From: Azoarcus indigens
GTDB taxonomy: Bacteria; Pseudomonadota; Gammaproteobacteria; Burkholderiales; Rhodocyclaceae
Length of the DNA: 64,000 nucleotides
Assembly: GCF_004361735.1 (NCBI RefSeq)
Contig: NZ_SNVV01000008.1
Location: 146,525-210,524, forward strand
Direction: 5' to 3'
Below the pieces are notes generated by a model. It saw only the letters and a list, made by a program, of their open reading frames with translations, searched no databases and was not told where the DNA came from. The position numbers and the translations under genes were made by a program. This document shows, in pieces, positions 55,341 to 64,000 of the stretch (the first letter of the stretch is position 1; each line of letters begins with the position of its first letter).

Positions 55341-55448
55341 TTGAAAAGTTGACCTACCCGAGGTCCGGAACGGTCACGCGCATGCTCTGAAAACGTCCCG
55401 CCCTACCCTGGCGGGATCCGCCAACCGCAAGTCATGAGGAGACAAACC

Positions 55449-58130
55449 ATGACCGGGAAAACAAACGTCTTTCTGCAAACCGACCCGGATACGCAGGAAA
55501 CGAAGGAGTGGCTGGATGCCCTGGCCGCAGTCATCGAGAACGAAGGCGCCGAACGGGCACACTACCTGATCGAAAGGCTCATAGAAGCCGCGCGTGAAGA
55601 CGGGATGGACATCCCCTATTCCGCCACCACCCAGTACATCAACACCATCCCCGCTGACCAGCAGCCCCGCTACCCGGGCGACCCGGACATGGAGATCAAG
55701 CTCCATTCCTACATCCGCTGGAACGCGATGGCGATGGTGGTGCGCGCCAACAAGCACACCAACGTCGGCGGCCACATTGCCTCCTTCGCTTCCGCCGCCG
55801 CCCTCTACGACGTCGGCTTCTCCCATTTCTGGCATGCGCCTTCCGCCGACCACGACGGCGACCTGATCTTCTTCCAGGGCCACTCAGTGCCCGGCGTCTA
55901 TGCCCGCGCCTTCATGCTCGGCCGCCTGAGCGAAGAGCAGATGGACAACTTCCGCCAGGAAGTGGACGGCAAGGGCATCTCCTCCTATCCGCACCCCTGG
56001 CTGATGCCGGACTTCTGGCAGTTCCCCACCGTTTCCATGGGCCTGGGACCGCTGCAGGCGATCTACCAGGCCCGTTTCATGAAGTACCTTGCCTCCCGTG
56101 GCCTCATCGACGCCGGCCGGGCCGAACAGCGCAAGGTCTGGGCCTTCCTCGGCGACGGCGAGACGGACGAGGTCGAATCCCTGGGCGCGATCGGCATGGC
56201 CGCGCGCGAGCAACTGGACAACCTGGTGTTCGTCATCAACTGCAACCTGCAGCGCCTGGACGGCCCGGTGCGCGGCAACGGCAAGATCATCCAGGAACTG
56301 GAAGCCGAGTTCCGCGGCGCCGGCTGGAACGTCATCAAGGTGATCTGGGGTACCCACTGGGACACCCTGCTCCAGCGCGACAAGAAGGGCCTGCTGAAGA
56401 AACGCATGATGGAATGCGTGGACGGCGAGTACCAGACCTTCAAGGCCAAGAACGGCGCCTATGTACGCGAGTACTTCTTCAACACGCCCGAGTTGAAAGA
56501 GCTGGTGGCCGACTGGACCGACGACGAGATCTGGAATCTCAACCGCGGCGGCCACGACCTGTTCAAGATTTTCGCCGCCTACAAGGCCGCCACCGAGCAC
56601 AAGGGCCAGCCCACGCTGATCCTGGCCAAGACCATCAAGGGCTTCGGCATGGGCCAGGCCGGCGAGGCGATGAACATCTCCCACCAGCAGAAGAAACTGG
56701 ATGTGGACGCGGTGCGCCGCTTCCGCGACCGCTTCGGCCTGCCGGTGCCGGACGACAAGGTGGCCGAGCTGCCCTACCTGAAGTTCCCGGAAGACTCCGC
56801 CGAGTACAAGTACATGATGGAGCGCCGCATGGCCCTGGGTGGATTCCTGCCCCAGCGCCGCCGCAGCGCCGAAGCCCTGCCGGTTCCGCCGCTGTCCGCC
56901 TTCGAGGCGCTGCTGAAGGCCTCCGGTGAAGGCCGTGAATTGTCCACGACCATGGCGATGGTGCGCATCATGAACACCCTGCTCAAGGACAAGGGCATCG
57001 GCCGCCATGTCGTGCCCATCGTGCCGGACGAATCCCGCACCTTCGGTATGGAAGGCATGTTCCGCCAGTACGGCATCTGGAACCAGCAAGGCCAGAACTA
57101 CGTGCCGGAAGACCACGACCAGCTGATGTTCTACAAGGAGTCGCAGACTGGCCAGGTGCTGCAGGAAGGCATCAACGAAGCGGGTGCGATGGCCGACTGG
57201 ATCGCCGCCGGCACCGCCTACAGCGTGCACGGCGTGCAGATGGTGCCCTTCTACATCTTCTATTCCATGTTCGGCCTGCAGCGCACCATGGACCTGTGCT
57301 GGGCGGCTGCCGACCAGCGCACCCGCGGCTTCATGATCGGCGGCACAGCCGGCCGCACCACGCTGAATGGCGAAGGCCTGCAGCATGAGGACGGCCACAG
57401 CCTGATCCTGGCCAACATGATCCCCAACTGCATCAGCTACGACCCCACCTTCCAGTACGAAGTGGCGGTGGTGGTGCAGGACGGCCTGCGCCGGATGTTC
57501 GCCGAACAGGAGGACGTCTACTACTACATCACGGTGATGAACGAGAACTACGAACATCCCGAGATGCCGGCCGGCGCCGAGCAGGACATCCTCAAGGGCA
57601 TGTACGCCTTCCGCAAGGCCGAGGCCGCCAGCGGCCCGCGCGTGCAACTGCTGGGCTCCGGCACCATCTTCCGCGAGGTCATCGCCGCCGCCGAGCTGCT
57701 GAAGAACGACTGGAAGGTGGAGTCGGACATCTGGGGCTGCCCGAGCTTCAACGAGTTGGTACGCGACGGCCAGGAAGTGAACCGCTGGAACATGCTGCAT
57801 CCGCTGGAAACCCAGCGTGTCTCCCATGTGGAGAAGTGCCTGGAAGGCGCCAGCGGGCCGGTGATCGCCGCCACCGACTACGTCAAGCTCTACGCCGAGC
57901 AGATCCGCCCCTTCGTCAAGAACCGCTACGTCACCCTGGGCACCGACGGCTTCGGCCGCTCCGACACCCGTGAGCAACTGCGCCACTTCTTCGAAGTGGA
58001 CCGCCACTGGGTCACCGTGGCCGCGCTGAAGGCGCTGGCCGACGAGGGCAGCATCCCGCGCGAAACCGTGGCCGCCGCGCTGCAGAAGTACGCGCTGGAC
58101 GCCAACAAGCCCAACCCGCTGACGGTCTGA
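55449..58130 (+). CDS. aceE: Pyruvate dehydrogenase E1 component (homodimeric)
   Basis: An 893-residue thiamine-diphosphate enzyme that decarboxylates pyruvate and reductively acetylates the lipoyl groups of E2. Typical regions are HVGGHIASFASAAALYDVGFSHFWHA-like (residues near 105-130; here NVGGHIASF), FLGDGETDEVESLGAI with the ThDP/Mg site GDGETDE then NLVFVINCNLQRLDGPVRGNGK, and FGMEGMFRQYGIWNQQGQ. The length fits AceE (887 in E. coli). The ATG at 55449 has AGGAG 8 bases upstream; an ATG at 55434 is an alternative. First gene of aceE-aceF-lpd; 13 bp precede aceF. Confidence 0.97.
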   Translation: MTGKTNVFLQTDPDTQETKEWLDALAAVIENEGAERAHYLIERLIEAAREDGMDIPYSATTQYINTIPADQQPRYPGDPDMEIKLHSYIRWNAMAMVVRANKHTNVGGHIASFASAAALYDVGFSHFWHAPSADHDGDLIFFQGHSVPGVYARAFMLGRLSEEQMDNFRQEVDGKGISSYPHPWLMPDFWQFPTVSMGLGPLQAIYQARFMKYLASRGLIDAGRAEQRKVWAFLGDGETDEVESLGAIGMAAREQLDNLVFVINCNLQRLDGPVRGNGKIIQELEAEFRGAGWNVIKVIWGTHWDTLLQRDKKGLLKKRMMECVDGEYQTFKAKNGAYVREYFFNTPELKELVADWTDDEIWNLNRGGHDLFKIFAAYKAATEHKGQPTLILAKTIKGFGMGQAGEAMNISHQQKKLDVDAVRRFRDRFGLPVPDDKVAELPYLKFPEDSAEYKYMMERRMALGGFLPQRRRSAEALPVPPLSAFEALLKASGEGRELSTTMAMVRIMNTLLKDKGIGRHVVPIVPDESRTFGMEGMFRQYGIWNQQGQNYVPEDHDQLMFYKESQTGQVLQEGINEAGAMADWIAAGTAYSVHGVQMVPFYIFYSMFGLQRTMDLCWAAADQRTRGFMIGGTAGRTTLNGEGLQHEDGHSLILANMIPNCISYDPTFQYEVAVVVQDGLRRMFAEQEDVYYYITVMNENYEHPEMPAGAEQDILKGMYAFRKAEAASGPRVQLLGSGTIFREVIAAAELLKNDWKVESDIWGCPSFNELVRDGQEVNRWNMLHPLETQRVSHVEKCLEGASGPVIAATDYVKLYAEQIRPFVKNRYVTLGTDGFGRSDTREQLRHFFEVDRHWVTVAALKALADEGSIPRETVAAALQKYALDANKPNPLTV

Positions 58131-58143
58131 GGAGGACGCGACG

Positions 58144-59778
58144 ATGAGCCAACTGATTGAAGTGAAGGTTCCGGACATCGGCGACTTCGACGAAGTGCCG
58201 GTGATCGAGCTGTTCGTGAAGGTCGGCGACACCATCGCGGTGGATGACGCCATCTGCACGCTGGAGTCGGACAAGGCCACGATGGACGTGCCCTCCTCCG
58301 CCGCCGGCGTGGTCAAGGAAGTGCTGGTCAAGGTCGGCGACAAGGTGGCCGAAGGCGCGCTGCTAGTCCGTCTGGAGGCCACCGGGGCCGCCGCGGCAGC
58401 CGAAGCCCCCAAGGCAGCCCCGGCTACGCCGCCTGCTCCGGCCGCTGCGCCAGCTGCCGCTCCCGCTGCTGCGGGTGGCATCGTCGAGGTCAAGGTGCCG
58501 GACATCGGCGACTTCTCGGACGTGCCTGTGATCGAGTTGTTCGTGAAGGTCGGCGACACCTTGAAGGTGGATGACGCCATCGCCACGCTGGAGTCGGACA
58601 AGGCGACGATGGACGTGCCTTCCTCCGCCGCCGGTGTGGTCAAGGAAGTGCTGGTCAAGGTCGGCGACAAAGTGTCCCAGGGCACAGTGCTGCTCAAGCT
58701 GGAAAGCAGCACTGGTTCTGCTGCGGCGGCGCCTGCTCCAGCAGCCTCCGCGCCTGCGGCCGTCCCCGTTGCGGCTCCCACACCGGCTGCTCCGGCTGCG
58801 GCTCCTGCCACCGCGAGCGCCGCTGTCGCCCCCTCCACCCTGGCGATCGGTGCCAAGGTGCACGCCAGCCCCTCGGTGCGCGCCTATGCTCGCGAGCTGG
58901 GCGTGGATCTCGCCCGGGTGAAGGCCAGCGGCCCGAAGAACCGCATCGTGAAGGAAGACGTCAACGCCTTCGTCAAGGGCGCAATGAGCACCGGCGTGGT
59001 TCCGGGCAAGAGCGCGCCGGCCCCCTCCGGCGGTGGTGGCGCCGGGCTGGATCTGCTGCCCTGGCCCAAGGTCGACTTCTCCAAGTTTGGCGAGATCGAA
59101 GTCAAGCCGCTGTCCCGCATCAAGAAGATCTCCGGCGCCAACCTGGCGCGCAACTGGGTGATGATCCCGGCGGTGACCTATCACGAGGATGCGGACATCA
59201 CCGACCTCGAAGCCTTCCGCGTGCTGATCAACAAGGAGAACGAGAAGTCCGGCAAGAAGCTGACCATGCTCGCCTTCCTGATCAAGGCCTGCGTGTCCGC
59301 GCTGCAGAAGTTCCCCGAGTTCAACACCAGCCTGGACGGCGACAACCTCGTCTACAAGAAGTACTTCAACATCGCCTTCGCCGCGGACACCCCGAACGGC
59401 CTGGTGGTGCCGGTGGTGAAGGACGCCGACAAGAAGGGCGTGTTCGAGATCGCCGCCGAAACCGGCGAACTGGCGAAGAAGGCGCGCGACGGCAAGCTCG
59501 GCCCGGCCGACATGTCCGGCGCCTGCTTCACCATCTCCAGTCTGGGCGGCATCGGCGGCACCTACTTCGCGCCCATCGTGAATGCACCGGAAGTGGCCAT
59601 CCTCGGGGTAAACAAGAGCGCGATGAAGCCGGTGTGGGACGGCAAGCAGTTCGTGCCGCGCCTGACTCTGCCGCTGTCGCTGACCGCCGACCACCGTGTG
59701 ATCGACGGCGCCCTGGCCACCCGCTTCAATGTCTATATCGCCCAGCTGCTGGCCGACTTCCGTCGGGTCATGCTGTAA
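58144..59778 (+). CDS. aceF: Dihydrolipoyllysine acetyltransferase (E2), two lipoyl domains
   Basis: A 544-residue E2 of the pyruvate dehydrogenase complex. Lipoyl domain 1 (residues 1-78) has the attachment lysine K44 in ESDKATMD, and lipoyl domain 2 (about 113-188) has K153; both are flanked by Ala/Pro-rich linkers. The E1/E3-binding domain is at 235-280 (VHASPSVRAYARELGVDLARVKASG). The catalytic domain (310-544) ends with LTADHRVIDGALA, His517 and Asp521 being active-site residues. It has two lipoyl domains, fewer than the three of E. coli. It lies 12 bp before lpd. Confidence 0.97.
   Translation: MSQLIEVKVPDIGDFDEVPVIELFVKVGDTIAVDDAICTLESDKATMDVPSSAAGVVKEVLVKVGDKVAEGALLVRLEATGAAAAAEAPKAAPATPPAPAAAPAAAPAAAGGIVEVKVPDIGDFSDVPVIELFVKVGDTLKVDDAIATLESDKATMDVPSSAAGVVKEVLVKVGDKVSQGTVLLKLESSTGSAAAAPAPAASAPAAVPVAAPTPAAPAAAPATASAAVAPSTLAIGAKVHASPSVRAYARELGVDLARVKASGPKNRIVKEDVNAFVKGAMSTGVVPGKSAPAPSGGGGAGLDLLPWPKVDFSKFGEIEVKPLSRIKKISGANLARNWVMIPAVTYHEDADITDLEAFRVLINKENEKSGKKLTMLAFLIKACVSALQKFPEFNTSLDGDNLVYKKYFNIAFAADTPNGLVVPVVKDADKKGVFEIAAETGELAKKARDGKLGPADMSGACFTISSLGGIGGTYFAPIVNAPEVAILGVNKSAMKPVWDGKQFVPRLTLPLSLTADHRVIDGALATRFNVYIAQLLADFRRVML
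58210..58286 (+). repeat. 77-bp exact repeat in aceF (partner in lpd)
   Basis: The 77 bases here, inside the first lipoyl domain, are identical to 59857-59933 in lpd. The second aceF lipoyl domain (about 58537-58615) is a near copy. A further stretch GGCGTGGTCAAGGAAGTG and onward is shared by all three. Confidence 0.95.
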
Positions 59779-59790
59779 GGAGGCCGCGAC

Positions 59791-61584
59791 ATGAGCCAGA
59801 TCATCGAAGTGAAGGTGCCGGACATCGGCGACTTCGACGCCGTGCCCGTCATCGAACTGTTCGTGAAGGTCGGCGACACCATCGCGGTGGATGACGCCAT
59901 CTGCACGCTGGAGTCGGACAAGGCCACGATGGATGTGCCCTCTTCCGCTGCCGGCGTGGTCAAGGAAGTGCTGGTCAAGGTCGGCGACAAGGTGAGCGAA
60001 GGGGCGGTGCTGCTGAAGCTGGAAGCCGCATCCGCATCCGCCTCGCCGCAGCCGGCAGCAGCTCCCTCGGCAGCGGCGACGCCCGTCGCCGTGCCGGCTC
60101 CCGTGGCCGCCCCGGCTGCTGCCAGCCACGGCGGCAGTGCCGACATCGAGTGCGACATGCTGGTACTGGGCGCCGGCCCTGGCGGCTACTCCGCCGCTTT
60201 CCGTGCAGCCGACCTCGGCCTGCGCACCGTGCTGGTCGAGCGCTACGCCACGCTGGGCGGTGTCTGCCTGAACGTGGGCTGCATCCCGTCCAAGGCCTTG
60301 TTGCACGTGGCCAACGTCATGGATGAGGCCGCGCATTTCGCCGACCTGGGCATAGACTTTGGCGCGCCCAGGATAGACATCGACAAACTGCGGGCACACA
60401 AGGAGAAGGTGGTCGGCAAGCTTACCGGCGGCCTCTCCGGCATGGTCAAGGCGCGCAAGGTGGAAGTCGTGCGCGGCCTGGGCAGCTTCCTGGACCCCAA
60501 CCACCTCGCGGTGGAACTCACCCAGGGCAACGGTCAGGACAAGAGCGGCGAGAAGAAGGTCATCCGCTTCAGGCAGTGCATCATCGCCGCCGGCTCCCAG
60601 GCGGTGAAGCTGCCCTTCATGCCGGTGGATCCGCGGGTGGTGGACTCCACCGGCGCGCTCGGCTTGAAGGCTGTGCCCAAGCGCATGTTGGTGGTCGGCG
60701 GCGGCATCATCGGCCTGGAGATGGCGACCGTCTATTCCACGCTGGGCGCGCGCATTGATGTAGTCGAGATGATGGACGGCCTGATGCAGGGCGCCGACCG
60801 CGACCTGGTCAAAGTGTGGGAGAAGAAGAACGCCCACCGCTTCGACAAGGTCATGCTGAAGACCAAGACGGTGGCCGCCGAGGCCAAGGAAGACGGCATA
60901 TGGGTCAAGTTCGAGGCCATGGAAGGCGGCAGCGCCCCGGCCGAGGCCCAATGCTATGACCTGGTGCTGGTCGCCGTCGGCCGCAGTCCGAACGGCAACA
61001 AGATAAGCGCCGACAAGGCCGGGGTGGTGGTAACGGACCGCGGCTTCATTCCGGTCGATAACCAGATGCGCACCAACGTCCCGCACATCTTCGCCATTGG
61101 CGACATCGTCGGCCAGCCCATGCTCGCCCACAAGGCGGTGCATGAGGCGCATGTGGCAGCGGAAGTGGCTGCCGGGCAAAAGTCCAGCTTCGATGCGCTG
61201 CAGATCCCCTCGGTCGCCTACACCGATCCGGAAGTGGCCTGGGCAGGGCTGACCGAAGATCAGGCCAAGGCCAAGGGCATCAAGTACGAGAAGGCGGTGT
61301 TCCCCTGGGCTGCCAGCGGTCGCGCCATCGCCAATGGCCGCGACGAGGGCTTCACCAAACTGCTGTTCGACGCGGAAACCCACCGCATCATCGGCGGCGC
61401 CATCGTCGGCACCCATGCCGGCGACCTGATCGGCGAAGTCTGCCTGGCAGTCGAGATGGGTGCGGACGCGGTGGATATTGGCAAGACCATCCACCCACAC
61501 CCGACACTGGGCGAGTCCATCGGCATGGCCGCGGAAGTGGCTCACGGCTCTTGCACCGACCTGCCACCGCCGCGGAAGAAGTAA
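59791..61584 (+). CDS. lpd: Dihydrolipoyl dehydrogenase with N-terminal lipoyl domain (E3)
   Basis: A 597-residue E3. Residues 1-80 are a lipoyl domain with K44 in ESDKATMD, followed by an Ala/Pro linker and the flavoprotein (about 118-597). The FAD motif is LVLGAGPGGYSAAFRAADLG, and the redox disulfide is C159/C164 in GGVCLNVGCIPSKAL. The NAD motif is VVGGGIIGLEMATVYSTLG, and the C-terminal acid-base His is in HPHPTLGES. It reoxidises dihydrolipoyl groups of E2 with NAD. An E3 with its own lipoyl domain is known in several proteobacteria (Neisseria, Ralstonia-type PdhL). Last gene of the operon, ended by a terminator. Confidence 0.97.
   Translation: MSQIIEVKVPDIGDFDAVPVIELFVKVGDTIAVDDAICTLESDKATMDVPSSAAGVVKEVLVKVGDKVSEGAVLLKLEAASASASPQPAAAPSAAATPVAVPAPVAAPAAASHGGSADIECDMLVLGAGPGGYSAAFRAADLGLRTVLVERYATLGGVCLNVGCIPSKALLHVANVMDEAAHFADLGIDFGAPRIDIDKLRAHKEKVVGKLTGGLSGMVKARKVEVVRGLGSFLDPNHLAVELTQGNGQDKSGEKKVIRFRQCIIAAGSQAVKLPFMPVDPRVVDSTGALGLKAVPKRMLVVGGGIIGLEMATVYSTLGARIDVVEMMDGLMQGADRDLVKVWEKKNAHRFDKVMLKTKTVAAEAKEDGIWVKFEAMEGGSAPAEAQCYDLVLVAVGRSPNGNKISADKAGVVVTDRGFIPVDNQMRTNVPHIFAIGDIVGQPMLAHKAVHEAHVAAEVAAGQKSSFDALQIPSVAYTDPEVAWAGLTEDQAKAKGIKYEKAVFPWAASGRAIANGRDEGFTKLLFDAETHRIIGGAIVGTHAGDLIGEVCLAVEMGADAVDIGKTIHPHPTLGESIGMAAEVAHGSCTDLPPPRKK
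59857..59933 (+). repeat. 77-bp exact repeat in lpd (partner in aceF)
   Basis: Identical to 58210-58286, within the lipoyl domain of lpd and covering the lysine attachment region. The two copies are about 1.65 kb apart in direct orientation. Confidence 0.95.
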
Positions 61585-61639
61585 GTTTGTTTCCCCGGAT
61601 AGTGAGCACCATCCGGGGCAAGACAAGGCTTCAAAGACA

Positions 61640-61678
61640 AAACGCCCGATGGCTTGGTCCATCGGGCGTTTGTTTTTT
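61640..61678 (+). terminator. Intrinsic terminator of aceE-aceF-lpd
   Basis: A 13-bp perfect stem (61640-61652 with 61659-61671) with a 6-base CTTGGT loop followed by GTTTTTT. It lies 56 bp after the lpd stop. The A-rich left flank suggests it may also end the minus-strand chemoreceptor transcript. Confidence 0.92.
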
Positions 61679-61775
61679 CGCTGCTGTGATAGGGACGGCT
61701 GACTGAGCCGCGGCTTTCCTCAAGCCCCTCAAGGCGAAGCCAGGGACGCAGGCGCCTGCATCGGCGCCCCTCCGC

Positions 61776-63401
61776 TCAGGCAACAAAACGGAAATAGGCA
61801 ACCAGTTGCTTGAGATTGCCCACATTGCCTTGCACTCCTGTTGCTGCCCTCTCGACCTCACCGATTCCCGCCAGGCTCCTCTCAACCAGGGCAGAAATCA
61901 CTTCCATATCCTGCGCGATCTGCTCCGAAGCCGCAGAATGTTCTGCCGAGGCCTCCGCAATCTGCCCCGCCAGCGCCGCGACCTTCCCGCTGCCGTGCTC
62001 GATGCGCGCCATGATGTCCAGGCTGTCCGTCGCGCTCTCACTCGCAGATCCCACCTGCCCCACCGCCTGCCCCATGTCTTCGGAGACCTTGGACGACACC
62101 TTGCGTATCCCATCCACCATGGAAGCTATGGTGCCGGTGCAGTGAGCCGTGCGCTCGGCAAGCTTCCTCACCTCATCCGCCACCACCGCGAATCCACGTC
62201 CGACCTCGCCGGCACGAGCAGCCTCGATTGCGGCGTTTAGGGCGAGTAGATTGGTCTGGTCCGAGATCTCTCGTATCTCGTCGGACACCGCGCCTATGCT
62301 CTGGATGGAATCGCCCAGCGCCCGCATCGCATCGTTGGCGGCATCCACGGCAACGACCGTCTTCCTCGCCGCCCCCACCGTCTGGTTCAGATGCGTCCGC
62401 CCATCCGCAACCAGCGCCAGGGCATCGTCCGCTGCCTGCGCAGACGCCTTGGCCCCGCCCGCGACCTCGGAGACAGCCGCACTGTTCTCCTCCGAAGCGG
62501 CTGAAACCGAGAGGATGTGATCGCGCTGCGCGTTCGCCGCCGACAGTAGTTCCTCGACCTGCTGCTTGAGTACCAGGTTTTCCTTCTCGGTCAGGACCGC
62601 CGCCAGACGGATCTCGTCCAGCATCACCTTCAGATGCCCCTGCATATACATCAGGGCATCCATGAGCCGTCCCATCTCATCCGAACGTCCGACCGGAAGG
62701 GTATTCGTCAAGTCGCCTTCGGCGATGCGTTCAAAGACGTCCAGCACTTTTTTGGACTCGGTCACAGTGCGGCGCCAGAGCGCGCCAAGCACAGCCAAGA
62801 TGGCTCCCCCGCCCAGCGCACCCAGAACCGCGAGCCCCCCTCCCGAGACCGAGGACAACCCTAGATGAACACCTGCACCGACAAGCAAGAACGCCATGAG
62901 CACGGCCAACAGGCCCACTGCGGCCAACATCCCTTTGCTCGAAACGCCGCGTCGGTTGGGCATGTCCAGATTGCGGTAACGCGCCCTCTTCGTCCGCATC
63001 GCAGCGTAAAGCGCCTCTTCTGCCTCCACCCGCCCCGGAGCAACCTCGCTGCGCAGACTCATGAAGCCCACATTCTTACCGGCTTTCCGCACCGGCAGCG
63101 TCAGCGCTCTGGACCAGACCTCACCACCGCTGAAGTGCTTCATCTTAGACATGCCGTACCAAGGCCGTCCGGCCGTGGTCGTTCCCCGGACGTCGGCCAG
63201 CAACTCGCCAGGCACGTCAGGATAGGCAATTTCCTTGATGCTGGTGCCGATCAGACTTTCCCGCTCCGCTCCTATCATCTCGGCGAAAGCCTCGTTGGCG
63301 TAGGTAATCTTGAAGTCCATGTCGTACTTCAAGACCACCATCTTTCCTCTAGGGAACGGGTGGCCGCGCCCCGTACCTGGCCTGCTCATGGTCATCTGCA
63401 T
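61776..63401 (-). CDS. Methyl-accepting chemotaxis protein with PAS domain (Aer-like)
   Basis: A 541-residue receptor. Residues 20-125 form a PAS domain ([21 protein letters not shown], then [21 protein letters not shown]), as in Aer, which senses redox through FAD. Two hydrophobic helices at about 158-180 and 190-210 act as a membrane hairpin, then a HAMP-like segment ([14 protein letters not shown]) and the signalling domain with [20 protein letters not shown] and [18 protein letters not shown]. The start at 63401 could also be the ATG at 63389. No CheR-binding tail is present. It is convergent with lpd. Confidence 0.93.
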   Translation of the reverse strand: MQMTMSRPGTGRGHPFPRGKMVVLKYDMDFKITYANEAFAEMIGAERESLIGTSIKEIAYPDVPGELLADVRGTTTAGRPWYGMSKMKHFSGGEVWSRALTLPVRKAGKNVGFMSLRSEVAPGRVEAEEALYAAMRTKRARYRNLDMPNRRGVSSKGMLAAVGLLAVLMAFLLVGAGVHLGLSSVSGGGLAVLGALGGGAILAVLGALWRRTVTESKKVLDVFERIAEGDLTNTLPVGRSDEMGRLMDALMYMQGHLKVMLDEIRLAAVLTEKENLVLKQQVEELLSAANAQRDHILSVSAASEENSAAVSEVAGGAKASAQAADDALALVADGRTHLNQTVGAARKTVVAVDAANDAMRALGDSIQSIGAVSDEIREISDQTNLLALNAAIEAARAGEVGRGFAVVADEVRKLAERTAHCTGTIASMVDGIRKVSSKVSEDMGQAVGQVGSASESATDSLDIMARIEHGSGKVAALAGQIAEASAEHSAASEQIAQDMEVISALVERSLAGIGEVERAATGVQGNVGNLKQLVAYFRFVA

Positions 63402-63498
63402 CTCTCGTCGGTTGGCGCACCCTCTGATGGGGTGCTTATCGTTTTGCAGGAAACTTAAAGCTTGGAGAGCGACTTCACCTCTCCGTTAGCGTTCTGTC

Positions 63499-63541
63499 TT
63501 TTTATTTTTTAAACATTTAACTGTCAAATTTTTCGACAGTT
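63499..63541 (-). promoter_or_regulatory. Candidate promoter and hairpin upstream of the PAS chemoreceptor
   Basis: On the minus strand a consensus -35 TTGACA (63522-63527) is 17 bp from TAAAAA (63499-63504). It is overlapped by an AACTGTC/GACAGTT inverted repeat (63519-63525 with 63535-63541). The region is AT-rich. A closer AACGATAA, resembling a sigma-28 -10 element, lies near 63437-63444 but lacks a well-placed upstream half. Confidence 0.45.
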
Positions 63542-63656
63542 GCGGGCCAAACAGATCACACCTCAAGCAAAAGCTCTTATGAAACAAAGGAAATGGCACT
63601 CCTCTGGGGCAAGGAGGCCCTGATTTCGTGCATGGGACAGAACAAGAACAGGCTTG

Positions 63657-63800
63657 ACCAACTCGACGGTGGTAACGCGGGTGACGGTGCAGAGCCTGCA
63701 GGCGGAGAAGCGGCGAGCGGTGTTTCTGACGGAATGCCGGGTAGGGGAAACGGTGGTGCTGACGGGGGAAGCGGAGTTGCTGATTCCGAAGCGCGGCTGA
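63657..63800 (+). pseudogene. 3' remnant of a MaoC-type dehydratase gene
   Basis: One plus-strand frame reads STVVTRVTVQSLQAEKRRAV, then FLTECRVGETVVLTG and EAELLIPKRG before a stop at 63798-63800. This is the C-terminal strand pattern of MaoC hot-dog dehydratases (RVTV, KRRAV, CxVGxxVVxxGEA, LIPKR). The frame has no start and the N-terminal catalytic half is absent, so the gene has been cut at about 63650. It lies 92 bp from the rRNA operon terminator. The intact MaoC gene at 27513 is a different, shorter type. Confidence 0.6.
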
Positions 63801-63891
63801 GAGGAAGGCGGGCGGGGGCCTTGCGGGGCTCCTGGCTGGATTTCGATTTAGATTCAACCGCTCCGCATTGGCATTTCGATCCACAAACGCA

Positions 63892-63925
63892 AAAAGCCCC
63901 TGCATTTTAATGTGCAGGGGCTTTT
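63892..63925 (-). terminator. rRNA operon terminator
   Basis: A 13-bp perfect stem (63892-63904 with 63913-63925) with an 8-base loop. On the minus strand the stem ends in CTTTT and continues to TTTTTGCG, so it ends the rrn transcript 11 bp after the 5S gene. It has T-rich flanks on both strands and could also work in the plus direction. Confidence 0.85.
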
Positions 63926-63935
63926 CTAATAGTTA

Positions 63936-64000
63936 GTCTGACGATGACCTACTTTCACGAGAGCGCATCTCACTATCATCGGCGCGGTCTTGTTTCACGG
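63936..64000 (-). rRNA. rrf: 5S rRNA (3' part, cut by window edge)
   Basis: The reverse complement of the last 65 bases carries the 3' half of a betaproteobacterial 5S rRNA: CCGTGAAAC, then GCGCCGATGATAGTG, and GTGAAAGTAGGTCATCGTCAGAC at the end in two blocks. The 5' half lies beyond the window, so 23S and 16S rRNA should follow to the right on the minus strand. Confidence 0.92.

Noticed and set aside
55312..55448. PdhR operator upstream of aceE
   Set aside because: The AATTGGT-N3-ACCAATT pattern is absent; only AATTGCAC is present.
55884..58856. 990-residue open frame on the minus strand across aceE and aceF
   Set aside because: Same reason: antisense shadow of aceE with repetitive composition and no homologous motifs.
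58363..61662. 1099-residue open frame on the minus strand across aceF and lpd
   Set aside because: It is antisense to two certain genes, is rich in His/Gly/Arg/Ala in the manner of GC-rich shadow frames, and has no recognisable domain.
63486..63905. Possible 139-residue protein on the minus strand near the rRNA operon
   Set aside because: Low-complexity Arg/Pro/His frame overlapping a promoter and the MaoC remnant, with no start signal.
1..64000. CRISPR array, prophage, insertion sequence or integrase
   Set aside because: No regularly spaced direct repeats, transposase or phage genes were seen on either strand.

Overview
The window is high-GC DNA (roughly two thirds G+C by eye) from a bacterium, most likely a betaproteobacterium of the Rhodocyclales (Azoarcus/Thauera-like). 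This is inferred from the gene families: a homodimeric AceE with a di-lipoyl AceF and a lipoyl-bearing Lpd, a DctS/DctR-like sensor and FixJ-type regulator, NnrS, a Nit1C cluster, and the typical betaproteobacterial 3' end of 5S rRNA. No species can be named from sequence alone. Coding density is high and most genes are ordinary chromosomal genes. There is no phage, insertion sequence, integrase or CRISPR array.

Left part (1-11.9 kb): a GntR/FCD regulator cut by the window edge, a BON-domain lipoprotein, a DUF883 membrane protein, a YihY/BrkB membrane protein, a membrane-anchored Mrr-like nuclease, ketopantoate reductase (panE), a spermidine-synthase-like protein, an LhgO-like FAD oxidoreductase, a DedA-rhodanese fusion, an MHS-type MFS transporter with an unusual periplasmic insert, an aldo/keto reductase and a small KTSC protein.

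Centre-left (12.1-24.3 kb): the most interesting region. A MocR-type (GntR plus aminotransferase) regulator precedes a complete Nit1C cluster: nitB, nitrilase nitC, radical SAM nitD, acetyltransferase nitE, AIR-synthase-like nitF, a glycosyltransferase, nitG and flavoprotein nitH. Nit1C is known from other bacteria for nitrile and cyanide assimilation and nitrogen-starvation responses. The 523-bp gap before nitB holds a full-consensus sigma-54 -24/-12 promoter, a 28-bp perfect palindrome just upstream of it and an NtrC-like site farther upstream. The palindrome core recurs at the promoter of the MocR gene. An LnmK/Pnap_2097-like hot-dog protein and a divergent MFS/AraC pair follow.

Centre (24.3-38 kb): a FAD dehydrogenase, an RlmI-like methyltransferase, a MaoC dehydratase, a chemoreceptor with cheW behind a sigma-28-like promoter, NnrS, serA, a tandem-nitroreductase SagB-like protein, a HIT protein, YbaN, an ABM monooxygenase and a DUF4105 protein. 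A decayed lipoprotein gene lies at 38.0-38.4 kb.

Right part (38.7-64 kb): a multidrug efflux operon (NodT outer-membrane factor, HlyD, RbbA-type double ATPase/permease, YhhJ permease, CecR-like TetR); tRNA-Ala(CGC); a minus-strand purine/folate/tRNA-modification block (folD, purE, SMR pump, purK, Sua5); a FixJ/PAS-kinase pair facing an orphan periplasmic binding protein; the aceE-aceF-lpd pyruvate dehydrogenase operon with promoter and terminator; a PAS-containing chemoreceptor; a MaoC 3' remnant; and the 3' end of an rRNA operon (terminator and partial 5S rRNA, minus strand) at the right edge.
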